Assembly: GCA_963969365.1 (NCBI GenBank)
Contig: OZ017758.1
Location: 868,001-932,000 of the forward strand
Origin: Asterochloris sp. CNOR1
Lineage: Eukaryota; Chlorophyta; Trebouxiophyceae; Trebouxiales; Trebouxiaceae
DNA length: 64,000 bases
Reading direction: 5' to 3'
Shown: positions 1 through 12,658 of the stretch, in pieces
Layout: every line of letters begins with the position of its first letter
Position numbering within the stretch: position 1 is the stretch's first letter
Translations under genes and position numbers: made by a program
Notes under the pieces: model-generated
The model's input: only the letters and a program-made list of their open reading frames with translations
Told to the model about the DNA's origin: nothing
Database searches by the model: none

Positions 1-685
1 GGGCGATGAGAAACATGATCGCTCCCAGGCCTCAACAAGGAGACCCCTTTGCCACACCGGCCAGCTTCAGGCACGGCCCAATGTCTGTAGGTATGGCATG
101 TGCTGGCAGGTACTCCAACCTGCAAGCTGATGCTCTGCAGTGTCAAGGATGCTGGGGGGCTTTGCATCCCTCTCCTCCTGGGTGGACTGCAGCCGTTTCG
201 TGACGCGATACTGTGGTGCAGCAGAGTCCTCAGGGGTCTGCTCCTTGGTCTGTGGGGGTGCCTGTGAGCCTGCCTGTAAGGCAGAGTTGCCTCCATGTCA
301 GCATGCCACATCAGCTCACACTGAAGGCAGGCTGTTGCGGACTGCAGACGCACCTTGGTGGGGCACAAACCTCTGACCCTCCGCGCCAAGGGTGAGGAGG
401 AAGTTGGACAGGCAATGCCAGGTTTTTGCACAATCATGCCTGTGATCACCAGCCCAAGGGTTACTGCACTTAGAGGCAGAGCTGACAGCGTTTGAGTGGT
501 CTCGGGACGTTATCAGCAGCTCAAAGCTTATGAGTAGCTTAGGTCAATGTCAGCTCAGCACAGCAGATGTCTTCGTTGTGTCCTAGATCGCAGCAATCCT
601 CCACCCGAGCCTTGATCGGTCTTTACAGGGCGCCTGCTTTCCCACGACAGGCAGGTCTTCTCAGCCCTGAACGGCCGCGGCTGAC
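1..685. other. 5' flank of MRE11, no gene recognised
   Basis: No reading frame here resembles a known protein, and the short open frames on both strands overlap one another without conserved motifs. The segment lies directly upstream of the MRE11 start codon and so probably holds its promoter and 5' UTR. It could also hold the end of a gene beginning outside the window. I see no TATA box, tRNA or repeat that I can support. Confidence 0.4.
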
Positions 686-3600
686 ATGGACCAAGAGGCG
701 TAAGTTATGGTGGCCAAGCAAGATCAGGCTGAGCGTGCAGGCTGCTTATCCATTCCTGTGCTACAGGCTGAACATCCTCAAGGTCCTGGTAGCCACTGAC
801 AACCACCTGGTGAGGCTTCTCTCAACAGCCGTATCAAGATACAACATGGTGCAAGGCAGGAGCTCAGGGCCACATGATGTCCAAAAGCCCAGATCTTGGC
901 TGGGCTCTGCAGGGCGTGTGGGAGAAGGATGAGATCAGGAAGGATGATGCCATGACCACCTTTGAGGAAATTCTGGGCATTGCCACCGACCGGGAGGTCG
1001 ACTTTGTGCTGCTGGGAGGTGGGCAGGTGCTTCGATACATCTGAGTAGATGAGGCCCCTTGTCAGCGGTTTGTTGGGTTGAGCAGGTCACAGCACTGTCT
1101 ATGCTGGGCAGTGCTGGATGACCTCCATCACGACATGATGAGGGGCTCACCTCATTGGGCCCACACCTGACAGCATTTGCATACAGCCTGTCTTGTCTGA
1201 CAGTGCCTCGATGCATTTTTCAGCTGCAGGCTGGCTGTCCATGGTCGGGGAGACGCACCACACATTGAAGCTGCCTGCATCCTTTGGATGTCAAAGCACC
1301 TCCTGCACCTAGAGTTCCTTGCAGGCTAGGGCCCTACTTTGAGCTGCATTTAGCTGATTTGGAGCTGCTTGCTGCCTCTCCTGTCTGTGCTGATAGAGGC
1401 CCACCCTCTTTGCAGCTGTGAGATACCTGCCAGTGCCCCCTGCTGCATGCTCCTGGTGCCAGCAGGAGAGAAAGTCAACACAGCAGAGCTGCCTGCAGCT
1501 GCGGCACTCATGGGGTGGTTCACTGCTGCACACCCCAGCACCTTGTTCCAGATTGCCAGCGCTCATCTGCAGCAGGTCTTCCTCCAGTTGGTGACAGCTG
1601 CCTACAGTCAACAAGCTCGGCAAGGCTTGACTGCAAAGCTCACTGCACAGCTTCGCTTTGTTGGCAGGAGACCTGTTTCATGACAACAACCCTTCCCGCA
1701 CAACTCTGGTCAAGGCCATGGACATCATCAAGCAGCACTCCCTCAGCGACAAGCCCATCACCTTCCAGATCCTCAGCAAACAGGACGACAACTTTGAGAA
1801 GAGGCAAGCAGGCAGGAGTCGGACAACCCTTTGAGGTGTTGTGCTGGCATTGGTTTGTGGGCAGCCGCTGGTCTTGGATGGCAAAGCAGCACAGCCAGAT
1901 GTGGGCCTGAGGCCAGCAGAGCCTGGCACATCCCCCAGGCTTACTTCTCCTGCCTCAAGCACTGCAGCAGCTGCCTTGCGTACAGACATGGTGCTGATTT
2001 CAGCCATTGTGCCCTGAGGTGTGGCATGCCCATCGCTGTCAGAGGCAGCGGCTCTCCCAGTGCAGCCTGCACTTGTCTCAAAGAACAAGCAGCAGACCAG
2101 CATGTGGCTGCCTTGCCTGTGACCTTGCATCTGCATGCAGATAAATGCTGCCGCATTCATTGCTGCCGACATGGCTGCCCCTGCCTGTGCGTCCTGCGGC
2201 TGTGCACCTACGAATGCAATATACCCATCGAGGCTGCACCTGCCGGTGCAGGCAGGCCAATTTCGAGGACAGCAACATGAATGTGGGCATGCCTGTGTTC
2301 ACGATTCATGGCAACCATGATGACCCGGCCGGAGCCGAGAATTTGTCAGCTGTCAGCATCCTCTCCTCTGCAGGGCTGGTGAACTATTTTGGCAAGCAGG
2401 TCAGCCCGCACTGAGCAACCAGCAGGCTGGCCACGCCACGCCAGTGCGTGCCAGATGCGGCAGTTCCTGTTGCTGCACTGCTGCGCCTTAGCGGCCCTCG
2501 CAATGTGGCAACGCTTGCCAACCTTGAGCAGCCTGATTGCAATCCCAATGGTAGGTCAACACTGCACCACCTGCAGCTGACACCCAGCTTGGGTTGCCTG
2601 CAGGAATTCGCAAGTTCCACAGTGGGCAAGATGAAGATTACCCCCGTGCTGATTGAAAAGGTGACTCATGTACTGCTTCTGGTACAGCACTCAGCAAACT
2701 TTGGCATGCTTGAGCGTGGTTCGGTGCCCTGGCTCAGTTGCAAATGGCTGAGCTGTTGCTCCTGCTGCTGGGCACAGTTGAGCCAGGGTGGGCACTTTAC
2801 TTTACGCGCTGTACCTGCATGTGCTTGAGCTGTTGCTGCTAACGTGATACAACTCCCAGAACAAGGCGCCACTGCCTGCCTGCCCAGGAGAGGATAGGGT
2901 TGCTGCTACACATGCCTGGGCTGCTGCTGCCTGTCTGAGTTCAGGCACTGTGCCAAGCTTTATGCTGCTTGACAGCTAAAGGGGACATATGGTTGCTGCC
3001 ACTGAGGCTGGTCCCTTGCCTGGCCCTCCGCTCCCGCACTGCAGAGGCTGGCAGCCGCTGGCCTGTGACAAGCTGATCCACCAAGATGCCTTGGGCTGTG
3101 CGCTGAGCACTCTGATGCTTGCTGCCAGGGGGAGACACGCGTAGCCCTGTATGGCATTGGCAACCTGCGGGATGAGCGACTGGGGCGCATGTTCCAGACC
3201 CCTGGCTGTGTGGAGTGGTGAGTGCAATCGATTGTGCTGTGGCTGCTGTGCTTCACCACACGCTTGGCGCCCCTTCTGGATCCAAGGCACTTTGCGCTTT
3301 TTGTGGGCCTGCAGCTGTGTGCTTCACCACGGGCTTGGGGCGGCTTGCGGGCCTGGGCAGCCTGCCTGTGCCTCCAGCATCATACAGCACTTGAAGTAGG
3401 CTACAGGAGGCCATCAGCTTGATGCAATAGCCTGACTTTGGCCCCTATGCCATGGCAAAATTGCAGAAGCTGTCCTGCCTGAAATGCAGCCTGCATAGCA
3501 ATGATGCTGCACAGCGCCTGCAACCGCAGTCCCCAACCTGCCTCCAGAACTAGACCTCCACAGGTGTCTGAAGGCAGCGTTCCGCAGACACAGCGGCCAG

Positions 3601-6600
3601 GACCTTACTCACATTGCCCCCTGACGCTCCAGAGGACCCTCAGCAGCACTCCACAGCAGTCTCCACCATGATCGAGCCAGTGCTCTGCACTGCAGGCTGC
3701 GCCCTGCAGAGTCTGAGACACACTCCCAGGACAGCATCTCACCCGCCAGTGCATGTCACTGCAGCAGCCAACTCCCTGGTTGCTGTCACTGCAGGCGGCG
3801 TCCCTGCACAGACCAGGCCCAGCCTTAGAACAGCATCCCATTCAACCAATGCTGGTTACTGCAGCACTCACTCCCTGGTCGTCAATGCTGCAGGCGGCAC
3901 CCTGCAGAGACTGCAGGACAGCACCTCGCTTACGCAGCTACTGGTCACTACGGGCGCTCACTGCCTGGTCAGTGGTGCTGCAGGCGGCGCCCTGTGGACA
4001 CGCAGGAGTTTCCCCAGGAGAGCTGGTTTAACATCTGCATCCTGCACCAGAACCGCCTGGCCCACCAGCAGAACGCCAAGAACTGCATTCGAGAGGACTA
4101 CCTGGCGCGCTTCCTGGACCTGGTGCTGTGGGGCCACGAGCATGAGTGCGTCAAGGACTCCTGGGTGAGGTGCTGCTGGTGTCTCTAGTGTCTTCTGGCA
4201 ACTTGAGCTTACCCTCCACTTTGAAGGCCAAGGTCCTACAGGGCAAAGCACTACCCCTGGTGCTAGGGTAGTGCTTTGCCCTGTAGGACCTTGGCCTTCA
4301 AAGTGGAGGGTCTTCGAACGGGTGTCTTCAAACTGGTGGCCAGCCACAGAAACATGGTGCTGTGGGCCCATCAAGCGCCATTTCCTGCCCTGCCTGGCAG
4401 CAGCTGCCATCGATTTTTGTGTCCTGCAGCCTGGCTCACGCCTACTTGAAACTGACAGCCCCGTTGGGCCGCCGCCAGCTTACGTGCCTCCAGCAACAGC
4501 CTCCCTCTGGCCTGCAGACGTCTACCAACAACTTCACCGTCCTGCAGCCAGGCTCCTCGGTGGCCACTGCCCTATCAGAGGGGGAGGCCAAGCGGAAGCA
4601 CTGCTTTCTCCTTGAGGTCAACCGCGATGAGTGGCGCCTGGAGAGCGTCCCCCTGCGCACCGTCCGCCCCTTCCAGTTTGATTCAGTGAGAGGTGCCATG
4701 TGCCCTCTGTGCGGGTGCTGCAGGTGGCTCTGTCCCTCCTGGACTGGCTGCAGTTGCTGCTCTGTACATTTAGTGTTGTACCTGCACACGACTAAGCGCC
4801 TGCAAGGCCACAAGTGGCCATGAGGCAGGAGCCGATGCTTCCAGATGCTCGACACAGAGTAGCCTTGCTGCTGCTGTTGCCGTTCATCACAGAGCAGCTC
4901 ATGCAATGGCGCCCTGCAACTGGTCTTGCAGGAGCAAACGGACCGCAGCAAGTGGGCAATCGTGTGCACAGAAGCTGTTGCCCTGCTCTGCGGCTGAGCA
5001 ATAGGTGTTCCTGCCCTTATGTAGGTGGTCCTCAAGGAGCAGCTGGGTCTGGAGGAGGATGACCAGGCGGGGCTGGCCACCTTCCTGGAGCGGCGTGTGG
5101 AGGAGATGGTGCGCACAGCCAATGCGCGTGCAGAGACGCCAGAGGGGCGGGACCGCATGCTGCCCCTGATTCGCCTCCGGGTAGGCAAGGCATCCGACAG
5201 TATGTCTGCATGGCCTCATGTCGGCTGCTGGCGGGGGGTGTGCAGGGCGTCCTGCCGGGACAACCATGGTTGAGGACCTCTAAGAGCAGGGCCTGCATGC
5301 TGCGCCCTGTGGAGCAACAGCTGGCGCTGGCTCCAGGAGCCTACAGCGGCCGCGGGACCACACGGATATGTGGCCCCTTTCCTGGCTGAAGTAGAGACAT
5401 CTATGATAAACATTTATGAGAGCCCTTTGAAACCTGCAGCAAAAGCAGCACTGCTCTCACACAGTCTCCTGCCCTGACACCAAGAGCTCGGCTCCCTGCC
5501 CAGCTGTTGTAGTCTCAGCCCTGGCCCACAACCCTGGCCCACAATCCTGGCCCACCAGTGCCCCACCCACTGCAGGTAGACTACACTGGGTTCTCAACCA
5601 TCAACCCCCAGCGTTTGGGGCAGAAATTTGTCGGCAAGGTGGCCAACCCCCACGACATGCTGCTGTGGCAGAAGGCTGCTGTGAAGAAGGCCAAGGTGAG
5701 CTCTGCAGGCTGAATGTGCCGCGTTTTTGTGGAGGATTTGGTATGGAGCATGCACCAAATGTGACGCCAGGCAAGGGTGCTGCCAGCACCGTCCTAATCT
5801 CCACATCTCAAGAGCCACACAGGCAGCCCCCGGCTCTTGCAGCAAGGTGCTGGCCCCAAAGGAGGTGTCCCGGGGGACGTGAAGCTGGCTTGGGTGCAGC
5901 GCGGCACAACTGCGCACAGTCACACAATCGCCCCACCACACGGCAACAGGGAGCTGGCTGCAAGCATGCGCCCTGAGGTCTGTGGAGGCCTCTTGTGTCC
6001 TGCATGCCAGAGGGCACAGCCTGCCAGGGTGTGTCTGGTGCAGCCAGCCGCATCCCTGGGCAGTCACCAGCCTCCTGCAGGCTCCGCTGCCAGGGCGTGT
6101 CTGCTGCAACCACGTTCCTGGACGCTCACCTCTCTGTCTGCTGGAGTATGCCATGTGGCAGCGGGAGGGCTTGCAGAGCTGGCAGCGCCCCTGCCACCCT
6201 GTAGCGTCAGTGCAACACTCGTGTAAACTTCCCTTGGACTTCCCCCGCAGCACCCACTGACCTGCTGTGCCCTGCCTGCAGGAGGGTGCTATGCGCCAGG
6301 GGGCGCATGCAGAGCTGGCGGCAGGGGTGCGCCCAGAGGCCCTGGATGAGCGCCAGATCGAGGACCTGATTGGCGACCACCTGCCCCACCTGGAGGTGCT
6401 GCAGGAGGACGACTTGGCGGATGCACTGCACGAGTTTGTTGACAAGGTTGGCCCTCCCTGCAGTTGCTGATCGTCTGCAGAGGATGTGCAGGTGAAGCAT
6501 TGTGACTGCCACAGAACAACAGCCCTTCTCTCTATAACTGTCTGACAGCAAGCCAGCGATTGCCGCATTTGGACTTCAGCCTTGCTCTTGCAGTTTTGGA

Positions 6601-9600
6601 TGGATCAATCAGCTGCCATGGCCAGTTGCCTCGGGCCAGACTCTCACCAGGGTGCCCCACAGCCTATTGATTGCAACAGCGGGGCGGCTCATGTGAGATT
6701 TGCCACCCACCTGGCTGCATCCGCAGCGACCCAGTCTGCATCTCACACGGTCCGGTAGCTGCTCTGCTTTAAGGTGTCCCCATTCGCCTTACAGATAGAG
6801 ATGGCACCCCCTCCCTGCCTCCAACGCATGGCAGAGACCAGGAAGAGCCTGCCTGGGCCTACTTTCTGCCTGGCCCTGCAGGACTGGAGAGGGCCACCCT
6901 GTCCAGCTGCTGTGCTGCACGGCGGCTTGCAGGGATGCACCTGCACACCCATGTACTCAGACCAAATTGTTTTCCCTGGCCTTGCAGGACGAAAAGGCGG
7001 CGCTGTCCACCTGCCTCAATGCGCGGCTGCAGGAGTCCCAGAATGTGGCCAACCGCTCTGCAGATGAGCTGGCCGTGGGGGACAAGGGCTTTGCTGCCGC
7101 TCTGAAAGCCCGCCTGGAGAAGGAGTCCAAGCAACGGCCCAAAGTGGGCTGCTGTGGACATTTCTGTACATTGTGGGATTGGGTGTGGATATCTCCCAGC
7201 AGAGGCCTCGCGTGGGCGCCTGCACTGGGATGGGAGGCACAAGGCCAGCTGCTCGCCACACCTGCACTCTTTAGCCTCAAGCCACAATTGTTGCTGCAAA
7301 GGCATTCCAAGCAGATGCTCATGGGAGATGACTTTGACTGTCTGGATGGTAGCCTTCCGGGAACTGACATCGGAGCGCAGCGGCAGATGGCAGAGGCCCC
7401 TCTCACCAAAAGTCTATAGAAGAGGTTCGAGATGCATTCTCCTGTCTGGTGACTATGGATGCGAGGGTCGGCAGGCACCTGAAGCAGGACGGGCTGCATC
7501 AGAAAGGGCTCAAGCAGAGGGGAGAGCAGGTTGACTGACTGTGTTCAAGCCCTGCGATGCCAGACTTTTGCAATGGCCACTGCCTCACGTGGAGGCCTTC
7601 AGAGCTGCTTTGCAGTCGTCCAGGATGCCGCACCTTCTGCACATCACCCCCTGTGGCCTGCAGCGCGCCTGGCAGTAGCAGACAGGGGGCTCAGGCCACT
7701 TGAGTCCAGTGGCGCAACAGCTGCCTCTGCAACGAGCGGGAGGCTGGGGTTGCTGCCTCTGCAGGCATCGCCTTGCAGGGCGCCTGAGCTCTGCATGTGC
7801 GAATCAAGCAGCCCTGCGGACCGCCCCTGTTGCAGCTCGCGGCCTCCGCAGCCAGCGGCAGACAGAGCACTGGTGCCACAAGGGCCCCCTGGGGCTGTCC
7901 CACTCCCAAGGGACACTCTGACAGGGCTTCCTCCCTGCCCTGCAGCGCCCTCGCCAGCCGCAGACAGAGGACCTTGTAGAGCGCAGCGGGGCGGGTGCTG
8001 CGTCTGGGATGGATGTCGATGAGCTGGAGGACGACGATGAGGACGCTGCAGCACAGAGGATGCCCCCGCCTGGCAGGCGCGGACGCAAGTCCCAGGCCGC
8101 CCGCGGCTCCCAGGGCGCCCCGGCAAGCCGAGGTGCTTTGCCTCTTTGTGGGCCCGGGGTTGTCCCTGTGGCCAATACTTCACTAGCAAAGGGACTTTTC
8201 CTGTGGTTGACCCTCCATTAGCAAACCGGCAGGCAGGCAGGTAGGCAGCTGTGGCTGGCAGCAGGACGCTGCCTACATGGGTGCATCAGCCAGGCATCAG
8301 GGTGGCGGGTCTCAGGCTGCGCTGGCAGGCAGTGTTGGGCCTTTCAGGGGCTTGTTCAGTGTCCATACAGCTGGCCTCAGTCTCCTGCTGAAGCCCTCTG
8401 CCGGTCTTGCACACTGGCAATCATGCGGCAGAGCCCCTACCTTGTCACAGCAGACTGCCGCTGCATGAGCACCCTGTCAGCTGAGGTGCCTTGCACTGTT
8501 CACGCCACATTCAGGGGCCTGGTGCCTGCTGGCCTGCCTGCACAGCTGCCACGAATGGCGCTGCCAGATGCAGCACCCTCACACTGCTCCCCTTTCTATG
8601 CAGCAAGGTCCTGAGGAAAGGGGTAAGGAGGTGGTCAAGGCGTCCTGCATGTTTGCATTTCATGTCTTGGTCTACAGCAGTCTGCCTGGTTGCCTGCCTG
8701 CCTGCGCCAATGGTGCAGGAGCGCTGGGGTGTCTCTGCTGCTGGGCCACACGTATGCAGCGTCCCGCAGCAAACCGACTCTTGCCCATGTGCTGCAGCAG
8801 GACTTGACAAACTGTCATCAAGGTCGCCCATGGGAAGAGCATCCTGTGTGCAGGTGGTGGCCGGGGCGGGGCCCATGGGCGGCAGCGCACACTGGACGCC
8901 TTCCGCAGCCAAGGGGCCAGCGCAGCCGTCTCCAGCGCTGGAGATGACGATGACATCGACAGTGTCCCCCCTTCGCAGGTGCAGTAGCAAGCACTGATGG
9001 CTTGCCCACTGTGTCATGGCAGCAGTCCCTGCTGAGGTGGGAGCTGGGATGCCAATGTGCAGCCTGCAGATTGGCAGCAGGCAGTCAGGCTGGTGAGTGT
9101 GCTGGTGTGCACAAAACGCAGACTGAATGATGTCTTTAGTGGAACCATCTGTATCCCATGCACATCACAATATGGCTCACGTGATGACTGACATCTTGGC
9201 AGGCAGTGACACTCTCCCCACAAACAGTATGGCATCCTGAACAGGGGAGCAGGCAGAGGCTTGACTCTCATGCCCAGCTGCACAGCCTAAACGGCTCCTG
9301 CCGCCCGTGCAGAATGCGTCTTCATTGACCCCAGGCGGCAGCAGGGGGCGTGGCCGGGCCAGGGGAGCGGCAGCCGCAGGCAGCGCACGCAAGCCCCCCA
9401 GCCGCAGGGCAGGGCAGGCTGCTCAGCAGCGCCTGCGTGAGCAGGCCACCAGGCAAGTCTGCCTGCCATGCTGTTGATTGATCTTTGCTTTGGGGCCTTG
9501 CCTGGTGCTGTGTGCTGCCTGCATGGTCATGGTGTGCCAGTTTGTCAGTGCGGGAGGCTGGTCTGCGGGCAAGGTTGCCTGTGTTGTCTCACTGGCAGGC

Positions 9601-11182
9601 CTGAAAGCAGGAGCTGTCATCTGCGTTGGGGCTCGTGTGCTGCTTCTAATCTCTGGCGCTGCAGTCAGCCGTGCTGCCTGCCCCCTGGCGGCCTGCTGCA
9701 GCGCTCACGGAAGGCAACATACAGCACAGCGCTAAGACTGGAGGCCTGAGCCTCTTTGCAAGGCCATTGTGTTGCAATGCTGGAAGCTGCACTTTCAGGT
9801 GCTCTCACTGAGAAGAAGGTCTCGCCATGGCACAACACTGGCAGCGGCCCTGACAGTTCCTGATCGCCTGCTGAGGTCAGTGCAGGTCCAGATGCCCAAG
9901 AGACCTGCCAGAAGCCGGCACAAGGGTGGCTGCACCCTGCACGTCCTCAGCTGCCTGCTGCAGTGACTATGGTGCACAGCCTGGGGAGTTGGCATCTTAA
10001 AATGCCAAGCATGACTGCAGTGGTCATGGACCGCAGCCTGAGGAGTATGAAGCATGTCCCTGTGCTGACCAGCTATCTTTGATTGCTGCAGTATTGAGGA
10101 GGCTGAGGACAATGCAGACTCAGATGCCCAACCTGAGGACTGCGACATGGTCGACCTCATTGAGTCAGATGATGCAGTGGAGGCCACCACGGCTCCAGGT
10201 GAGATTCCCAAATTGAAGCACCCCCCCATCCCCATTGGAGCATGCCCTGAGCCATGGCAAGCCTGACCTGTGGCTTGTTTGACAGTACTCTGGGAACACA
10301 TGTGGCCTGGCAGCTGATGGGCTGGAGACTGTGGAGGAGCTGCTGGTGCCAGGAGGTGGTCCTCAAAGATGTTACGATTCTCCATACAGTTAGGGGCTGG
10401 CAGGCCTTGGGACCTCAGGCATCAGCCGACTGGCAGGAAACTCGCTGTGGGTTGCCAGCACCAGCTCCGACCCATCACCCAAGCTTAGGCTTCATGCACA
10501 AGGACAGGCGATACTTTTCGATGGTGTCCAGGCTTGTGCGTAGGCATGCACGCACCAAGGGCTTTGAACGGCAGCACGCTGCAAGAAAGTAGTGTGCTGA
10601 TGGTGTTCAAAGCGTTGATGCTTTGTGCTGCATTCCAGGAAGAATCCATGATGTGAACCTGTGCCCATCTGCCAGTACAAGGTTACAATTCTTGAGCATG
10701 CCCGTTCTGCCTGCAGCTAGCAAGACCCAACCGCCTGGACGTATGACAGCCGCCAGGACCAGCAACTCTGGGCGCAAGAAGGCCAGGACAGGCAAGGTGT
10801 TGCCTGAGGTGTCTAGACGGGCCCATTGACAGGCTGTGCACCAAAGTCGGCATTGCTCGCAAAAGACATGAGCATCGGCATGGCCTGTTGGCAGTTGTGC
10901 AGCAATGTCAACCTGCAGGTTGCTGTGCCAGGCCCAATTCTGATATTGTGCCTGTCCACGTCTGCAAGGGTGCCTTTGTTGTACCTGCTTATATGCATTC
11001 ACCTGCAGCTGGTCATGACGGCTGTGCTCAGAAAGCACTTCACCTCACTGCGCGCAGGTGGCCACAGTGCTTTTATCATAGACAGCGATGATGATGAAGT
11101 TCCTGCAGCCAGGGCTCCCCGAGGACGGGCAAGCCGTGCTCCATCCCAGCACACAGGAGGCCGCTTTGGCAGTGGGAACTGA
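686..11182 (+). CDS. MRE11: MRE11 double-strand break repair nuclease
   Basis: This is the nuclease subunit of the MRE11-RAD50-NBS1 complex, which works in the nucleus on DNA breaks and hairpin ends. I can build 19 exons: 686-699, 767-809, 913-1018, 1668-1803, 2252-2399, 2604-2660, 3129-3217, 3984-4164, 4518-4685, 5025-5180, 5576-5695, 6282-6446, 6988-7143, 7946-8132, 8854-8978, 9313-9452, 10092-10198, 10717-10791 and 11058-11182. They add up to 2298 nt, exactly 766 codons including the stop, and every junction keeps phase. Phosphoesterase motifs appear in order: ATDNHLG, GGDLFHDN, GNHDDPAG, ILHQNR and WGHEHEC. The capping domain (NNFTVLQPGSSVATALS) follows. The tail has an acidic stretch, a GAR-like RGRGRARG stretch (exon 9313-9452) and a final IIDSDDDEVP segment. 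Three introns (starting at 1804, 9453 and 10792) have GC donors. The catalytic core is certain; the C-terminal exon choices are likely. Confidence 0.95.
3693..4000 (+). repeat. Intronic tandem array of an MRE11 exon edge
   Basis: Four degenerate copies of a unit whose core is CTGCAGGCGGCGCCCTG occur at about 3693, 3792, 3889 and 3979, with periods of about 99, 97 and 90 bp. The last copy is the real acceptor and the start of the exon at 3984. The earlier three are therefore decoy acceptors with a stretch of exon-like sequence. Flanking words such as ACAGCATC and CACTCCCTGGT are shared between units. Confidence 0.75.
4211..4311. repeat. Perfect 46-bp inverted repeat (hairpin) in MRE11 intron
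   Basis: The left arm 4211-4256 is the exact reverse complement of the right arm 4266-4311, 46 of 46 bases, around a 9-base loop at 4257-4265. It lies in the intron between the exons ending at 4164 and starting at 4518. Pairing stops abruptly at both ends, and no direct repeat or transposon terminus is visible. It could be a recent fold-back duplication, a small-RNA hairpin or an assembly fold-back. Confidence 0.97.
5519..5559 (+). repeat. Short tandem repeat before an MRE11 acceptor
   Basis: Three near-identical units of about 13 bp, core CCTGGCCCACA, sit just upstream of the acceptor of the exon starting at 5576. This is a simple intronic repeat. Confidence 0.7.
6020..6330 (+). repeat. Intronic copies of the MRE11 exon at 6282
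   Basis: The exon beginning at 6282 (GAGGGTGCTATGCGCCAG, then GCAGAGCTGGC) has a degenerate relative inside the preceding intron at about 6144-6188 (GAGTATGCCATGTGGCAG, then GCAGAGCTGGC), 138 bp upstream. Just before that, two intronic units of about 68 bp sharing GCCAGGG(T/C)GTGTCTG start near 6020 and 6089. Confidence 0.65.
7655..7985 (+). repeat. Intronic copies of the MRE11 exon at 7946
   Basis: The exon starting at 7946 reads GCAGCGCCCTCGCCAGCCGC across its acceptor, then AGACAGAGGACC. Related blocks occur upstream at about 7660 (GCAGCGCGCCTGGCAGTAGC, then AGACAGGGGGCTC), 7771 (partial) and 7842 (CCGCAGCCAGCGGCAGACAG). Spacing is roughly 70-110 bp. Confidence 0.65.
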
Positions 11183-11650
11183 TTATATCCCTGATATTGA
11201 GTGTCCCCCTGCAAAACGAATGTACTTCCAGTGAAAGTGTGAAGCCGTGTGCATGTGCTTGACTGCACATATCATCCTCAGTGAACAACTTGTGCATATT
11301 TTGCGCATTGCACACAGGCAAAGGCTTTCATGTGTGACACTAGCAGTGTCCCTCTACATCGTCTCACTGATTGTGGTGCAGTGCTGGGCAACAAAGCCAC
11401 TGCACTCGCCATTGACTGGCCTCTCATGTTTCTCTCAGCTGCGCACACATCCCACAGGAAAGAGTCAGCTGTGCCACTACATATGACAGGACAGCAGCCA
11501 GCAGATGACGTCCTCAGCGGTCAAAGACTGCAGATGAGCAAGTCTGCCGCAAGCTGCATGCTCACCTGACAAGCAGTGCCTTGCCTCAGGAAGGGACCAG
11601 CTGTCGTGACAGTGCTCAAAGGCAGCCTGCAGATGGTGCATGGCCGCAGG
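11183..11650. other. Gap after MRE11, no gene recognised
   Basis: This is probably the MRE11 3' UTR and downstream region. No conserved reading frame is visible, and no TGTAA polyadenylation signal was found close to the stop codon. The right end meets the decayed zinc-ribbon copy. Confidence 0.4.
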
Positions 11651-12420
11651 TGGTCAGATCCTCAAGACCACTGGCCTGAAAAATTGCCAGACCTGGTCTT
11701 CCAAGCTCGAAGAAGCCACTGCCGGAAACTGTCAGGCTGGCGCTGGTGCAGGTGAGACCGTCTCATCATGCCTGGCTTGCACAGGGCTGCTTGTGCAACC
11801 CTGGGTGATTGTGAGCCACTTCGTTGCAGGGGCATTTTGTTCTGCCAGCAACATAGGGGCAGCTGCTGCCTTTGGAGCAGTTGCAGACTGTTGCCTGCCA
11901 CCTGTGCGGCTGCCCAGTCCTGCACATGCTGCATGTGCAGCGGCCTGGCAGTGCCGCTGCCCCACATGGGGTGTGCACAAGACCTTCCTCAGTCCTAAGG
12001 TGTGATGTGATGCTGCCTAGGGTGGCGTTACCCTATATATATAGTCCCACTCTGCAGGTGCTGAGCCAATCAGCTGATGTCAGGGCCAAGCTGCTCATCA
12101 GATACGCCTGCAACAGAGCAGGTGTTGTGCTGCAGTGATCACGAAATTGCAGGACAAAAAGCTGCACCTCTTGAGTTTACTACTGATGCGTCTCTGCATG
12201 GCCTTGCCTAAAGTGGCTGTTTGGTGCTCTCCTGTGCAGCTTGGGCAGCCTTTGTGGCAGGTACCTCATGCAGGACTCTGTCTGCATTGGGATCTGGAGG
12301 CACCAGTTTGGCCATGTGGTTACCAGCTGGACTTGCCACCAGCCAAAAGCATAGATGGCTCTTTATTTGCCTGTACAGGCTTCAGCTGGGCTTGTGGAAG
12401 AGCTGCAGTGAACGTGTGGT
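11650..12420 (-). pseudogene. Decayed zinc-ribbon repeat gene, copy 1
   Basis: Read on the minus strand, this is a diverged duplicate of the gene at 12659-13830. The order is the same: an N-terminal VPPDPNADRVLHEVPATKAA segment (about 12240-12330), then SDEQLGPDIS, then a zinc-ribbon-like stretch GQPHRWQATV with CPYVAGRTKCPCN and AHNHPG. The reading frame is broken. A TGA (complement of 12070-12072) stands where copy 2 has a Gln codon, a second stop follows in the TATATA tract near 12030, and the WW-cysteine part of the ribbon is out of register. I infer a pseudogene. The alternative is that the stops lie in a retained intron. Confidence 0.6.
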
Positions 12421-12658
12421 TTGTGGCTCAGGCCATCAAAGGCAGACTCCTGTCATATTGTCAATACTGATAGTCCACAGCCTTCTCAAGGACCACTCTT
12501 ATAATGCAAGCAGAGTCACAGGCTACTGTGATTGCATGCTGCGCTCATACACTGGCAGTTTGAAAGGCAGACGCGCTGCGCACGCCAGATGGAGCGCACA
12601 GACAACGGCATGTTTGACTTTGCTTGGAGCATCCAAGCTGGGAATTGCACTGATGAAG

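Noticed and set aside
3693-4000. Regularly spaced repeats that could suggest a CRISPR array
   Set aside because: The units are degenerate, about 95 bp long, contain exon-edge sequence and lie in a spliceosomal intron of a eukaryotic gene. There are no cas genes.
4442-5188. 248-codon minus-strand frame across MRE11 exons
   Set aside because: It is antisense to conserved MRE11 coding sequence and rich in Arg and Ser, as expected for the reverse of GC-rich exons.
5594-6568. 324-codon open frame on the minus strand
   Set aside because: It overlaps three well-supported MRE11 exons on the other strand and reads as low-complexity Cys/Ser/Gln-rich sequence with no motif. It is a shadow frame.
12020-12045. 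TATATATATA tract as a TATA box
   Set aside because: It lies inside the body of the decayed zinc-ribbon copy, at the position of its second stop, with no gene start nearby.
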